The notes under the pieces: generated by a model | Database searches by the model: none | The model's input: only the letters and a program-made list of their open reading frames with translations | What the model was told of the DNA's origin: nothing | Position numbers and translations under genes: made by a program | In this document: positions 63,301 to 64,000 of the stretch, piece by piece | Numbering within the stretch: the first letter of the stretch is position 1 | Layout of the letters: each line of letters begins with the position of its first letter | From: Gammaproteobacteria bacterium | Lineage (GTDB): Bacteria > Pseudomonadota > Gammaproteobacteria > Xanthomonadales > Marinicellaceae | Reading direction: 5' to 3' | NCBI GenBank assembly: GCA_041395445.1 | Contig: JAWLAO010000001.1 | Coordinates: 1 to 64,000 of the forward strand | Length of the DNA stretch: 64,000 bases

Positions 63301-63589
63301 TTAACGCTGTCTGACCACCCATTGTTGGGAGCAGAGCATCAGGACGCTCTTGCTCAATAATTTTAGCGACTGTTTTCCAGTTGATTGGCTCGATAAAAAT
63401 TTTATCCGCCGTTTCCGGATCGGTCATTATCGTTGCCGGATTTGAATTTACCAAAATAACCCGATAGCCTTCATCGCGTAAAGCCTTACAGGCTTGTGTA
63501 CCGGAATAATCGAATTCACAGGCTTGTCCAATCACAATCGGACCGGCTCCCAATACCAGAATGCTTTTAATGTCGGATCTTTTAGGCAT
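60347..63589 (-). CDS. carB: Carbamoyl phosphate synthase large subunit
   Basis: Makes carbamoyl phosphate from glutamine-derived ammonia, bicarbonate and two ATP, for arginine and pyrimidine synthesis. 1080 residues from MPKRSDIKSILVLGAGPIVI; two ATP-grasp halves with SFTMGGSGGG (about 170) and SFVLGGRAMEIV (about 710), a second MILGGGPNRIGQGIEFD, and the C-terminal allosteric MGS domain (FISVREADKKSVVPLAEKL). I chose ATG 63589: GGAG is 7 bases upstream of it but only one base from the alternative ATG at 63595. Start overlaps the carA end; three-base separation from greA. Confidence 0.97.
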   Translation of the reverse strand: MPKRSDIKSILVLGAGPIVIGQACEFDYSGTQACKALRDEGYRVILVNSNPATIMTDPETADKIFIEPINWKTVAKIIEQERPDALLPTMGGQTALNCSLDLVSQGVLEKFNVEMIGATREAIDMAEDRELFKEAMTEIGLGTPLSFLVHNIEEAREAQKKIGYPVIIRPSFTMGGSGGGIAYNLQEFEEITANGLLQSPTTEVLLEESLLGWKEFEMEVVRDKNDNCIIVCSIENLDPMGVHTGDSITVAPAQTLTDKEYQELRDASLAVLRKIGVDTGGSNVQFSVNPENGRVIVIEMNPRVSRSSALASKATGFPIAKVAAKLAVGYTLDELQNEITGGATPASFEPSIDYVVTKIPRFAFEKFANADDHLTTQMKSVGEVMAIGRNFSESLQKALRGMETGLNGLGSLINQDDIDEGFDLNKELREPTADRLLYVGDAFRLGYSIEEVYQISKIDPWFLNHIENLINIEKALNGYPVDKLSKEQLLVLKQYGFSDSKISELLCISESELTKIRHGMNIRPVYKRVDSCAAEFDSPTAYFYSTYEQFCEAEPTDNKKIMILGGGPNRIGQGIEFDYCCVHAALSLKEAGFETIMVNCNPETVSTDYDTANRLFFEPLTHEDVMEIVHLEKPMGVIVQYGGQTPLNLATELKQSGVPIIGSQPECIDMAEDRELFKAMLDKLGLKQPPNQIAKSVEQALNLASQVGYPLVVRPSFVLGGRAMEIVHNDKELNNYMHEAVKVSKDSPVLLDRFLDHATEVDVDLICDGEDILIGGIMEHIEQAGVHSGDSSCCIPPFSLSKEVQEELGRQAGLMAKELGVVGLMNTQFAIQGSDIYILEVNPRASRTVPFVSKASGLALAKIAALCMAGVSLKQQGVKERLNLKHFSIKEPVFPFLKFPGVDPILGPEMRSTGEVMGVGPTFGAAVARAKQASATHMPLQGTAFISVREADKKSVVPLAEKLQQMGFELVATGGTCDLLRKHGLYCERVNKVAEGRPHIVDKIKSDEIDFIINTTEGSRAISDSYSIRREALQHRINYSTTIYGAAATLEAYKHLNIKEIYSLDELHDLVNRTELRKNR

Positions 63590-64000
63590 TGGCATTCTCC
63601 TGCATTTTTTCTATGAACGGCATAAATATTTTCTTGGCATCATGGGGTCCGGGACTGGCTTCGGGATGTCCCTGGAAGCTGTAAGCAAAACAATCGGTTC
63701 GACGAATCGCCTGAACTGAGCCATCAAATAATGATTTGTGAGTGATTTGTAAGGTATCAGGAATATCATCTTCAGAAACTGCAAACCCATGATTTTGCGA
63801 GGTAATCATCACTTCCTTTGTTTGTAAATCCTGAACGGGATGATTAGCTCCATGATGCCCGAATTTCATCTTTTCAGTTTTTGCTCCGCTGGCTAATGCC
63901 AGAATCTGATGCCCCAGACAAATTCCAAATACTGGAATTTTTGTATTCAATAACGCTTTGACATTCTCTATGGCATAATCACAAGCTGCAGGGTCTCCCG
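63582..64000 (-). CDS. carA: Carbamoyl phosphate synthase small subunit (3' part; truncated by window end)
   Basis: Glutaminase subunit that delivers ammonia to CarB. Only the C-terminal 139 or so residues are in the window; the frame is open to position 64000 (GDPAACDYAIENVKALL). All three glutaminase residues are visible: Cys in FGICLGHQ, His and Glu in FQGHPEASPGP. Also HHGANHPVQDL and ITSQNHGFAV, family blocks. The stop at 63582 overlaps the carB start, giving translational coupling. Confidence 0.96.
   Translation of the reverse strand, partial: GDPAACDYAIENVKALLNTKIPVFGICLGHQILALASGAKTEKMKFGHHGANHPVQDLQTKEVMITSQNHGFAVSEDDIPDTLQITHKSLFDGSVQAIRRTDCFAYSFQGHPEASPGPHDAKKIFMPFIEKMQENANA

Overview
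The window is AT-rich chromosomal DNA of a gammaproteobacterium. Evidence: suhB next to trmJ, tRNA-Asn, yfgM-bamB-der, ubiE-ubiJ-ubiB, separate glyQ and glyS, carAB and greA. Several secreted proteins end in the same short tail (D-x-I/L-F-x-x-G/D-F-E/D), which I associate from memory with Marinicella and some Xanthomonadales relatives. The genus is an inference.

Layout. (1) 1-8.7 kb is an accessory island: an intact tyrosine recombinase, a Fic protein, then about 6 kb of decayed minus-strand DNA. This holds a broken winged-helix gene, a broken tyrosine recombinase with recognisable catalytic boxes, a second recombinase-like remnant, a diverged direct duplication, and a 1187-bp IS3-family element. 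(2) 8.9-18.8 kb is core: suhB/trmJ divergent, tRNA-Asn, yfgM-bamB-der, then moeA and a rhodanese-moeB fusion, a secreted orphan and an MFS transporter. (3) 18.9-25.2 kb holds secreted or envelope proteins (beta-helix protein, Slp lipoprotein, cyclophilin fusion), a class V aminotransferase-like enzyme and an EamA exporter. (4) 25.2-29 kb looks like a light/photo-oxidative response locus: photolyase, YbgA-like protein, LitR/CarH-like MerR regulator and TspO, with repeated TGTACA boxes between the divergent genes. (5) 29-36.7 kb: glyQS, a dehydrogenase, and ubiE-ubiJ-ubiB for ubiquinone.

(6) 36.7-41.8 kb: an SPFH protein overlapping an NAD-kinase-like protein, then a frameshifted IS30 element next to a fused MFS-PlsC protein. 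(7) 41.9-49.6 kb: Kbp-like LysM protein, a two-domain cupredoxin, a DUF1800/DUF1501 pair, an M49-like lipoprotein, an outer-membrane beta-barrel and a DsrE protein. (8) 49.6-56.7 kb: one minus-strand operon, rfbB-A-C-D-manC, then two inositol-monophosphatase-family genes and modA, for nucleotide-sugar supply (dTDP-rhamnose, GDP-mannose) and sulfur/molybdate housekeeping. (9) 56.8-64 kb: uvrC, a hydroxyisobutyrate-dehydrogenase-like gene, greA, carB and the 3' part of carA.

rfbB, uvrC and greA are full length but carry single-base frameshifts, so part of this region may be low-quality sequence rather than true decay. The molybdenum genes (moeA, moeB, modA) lie at two separate loci. No CRISPR array or rRNA was seen.
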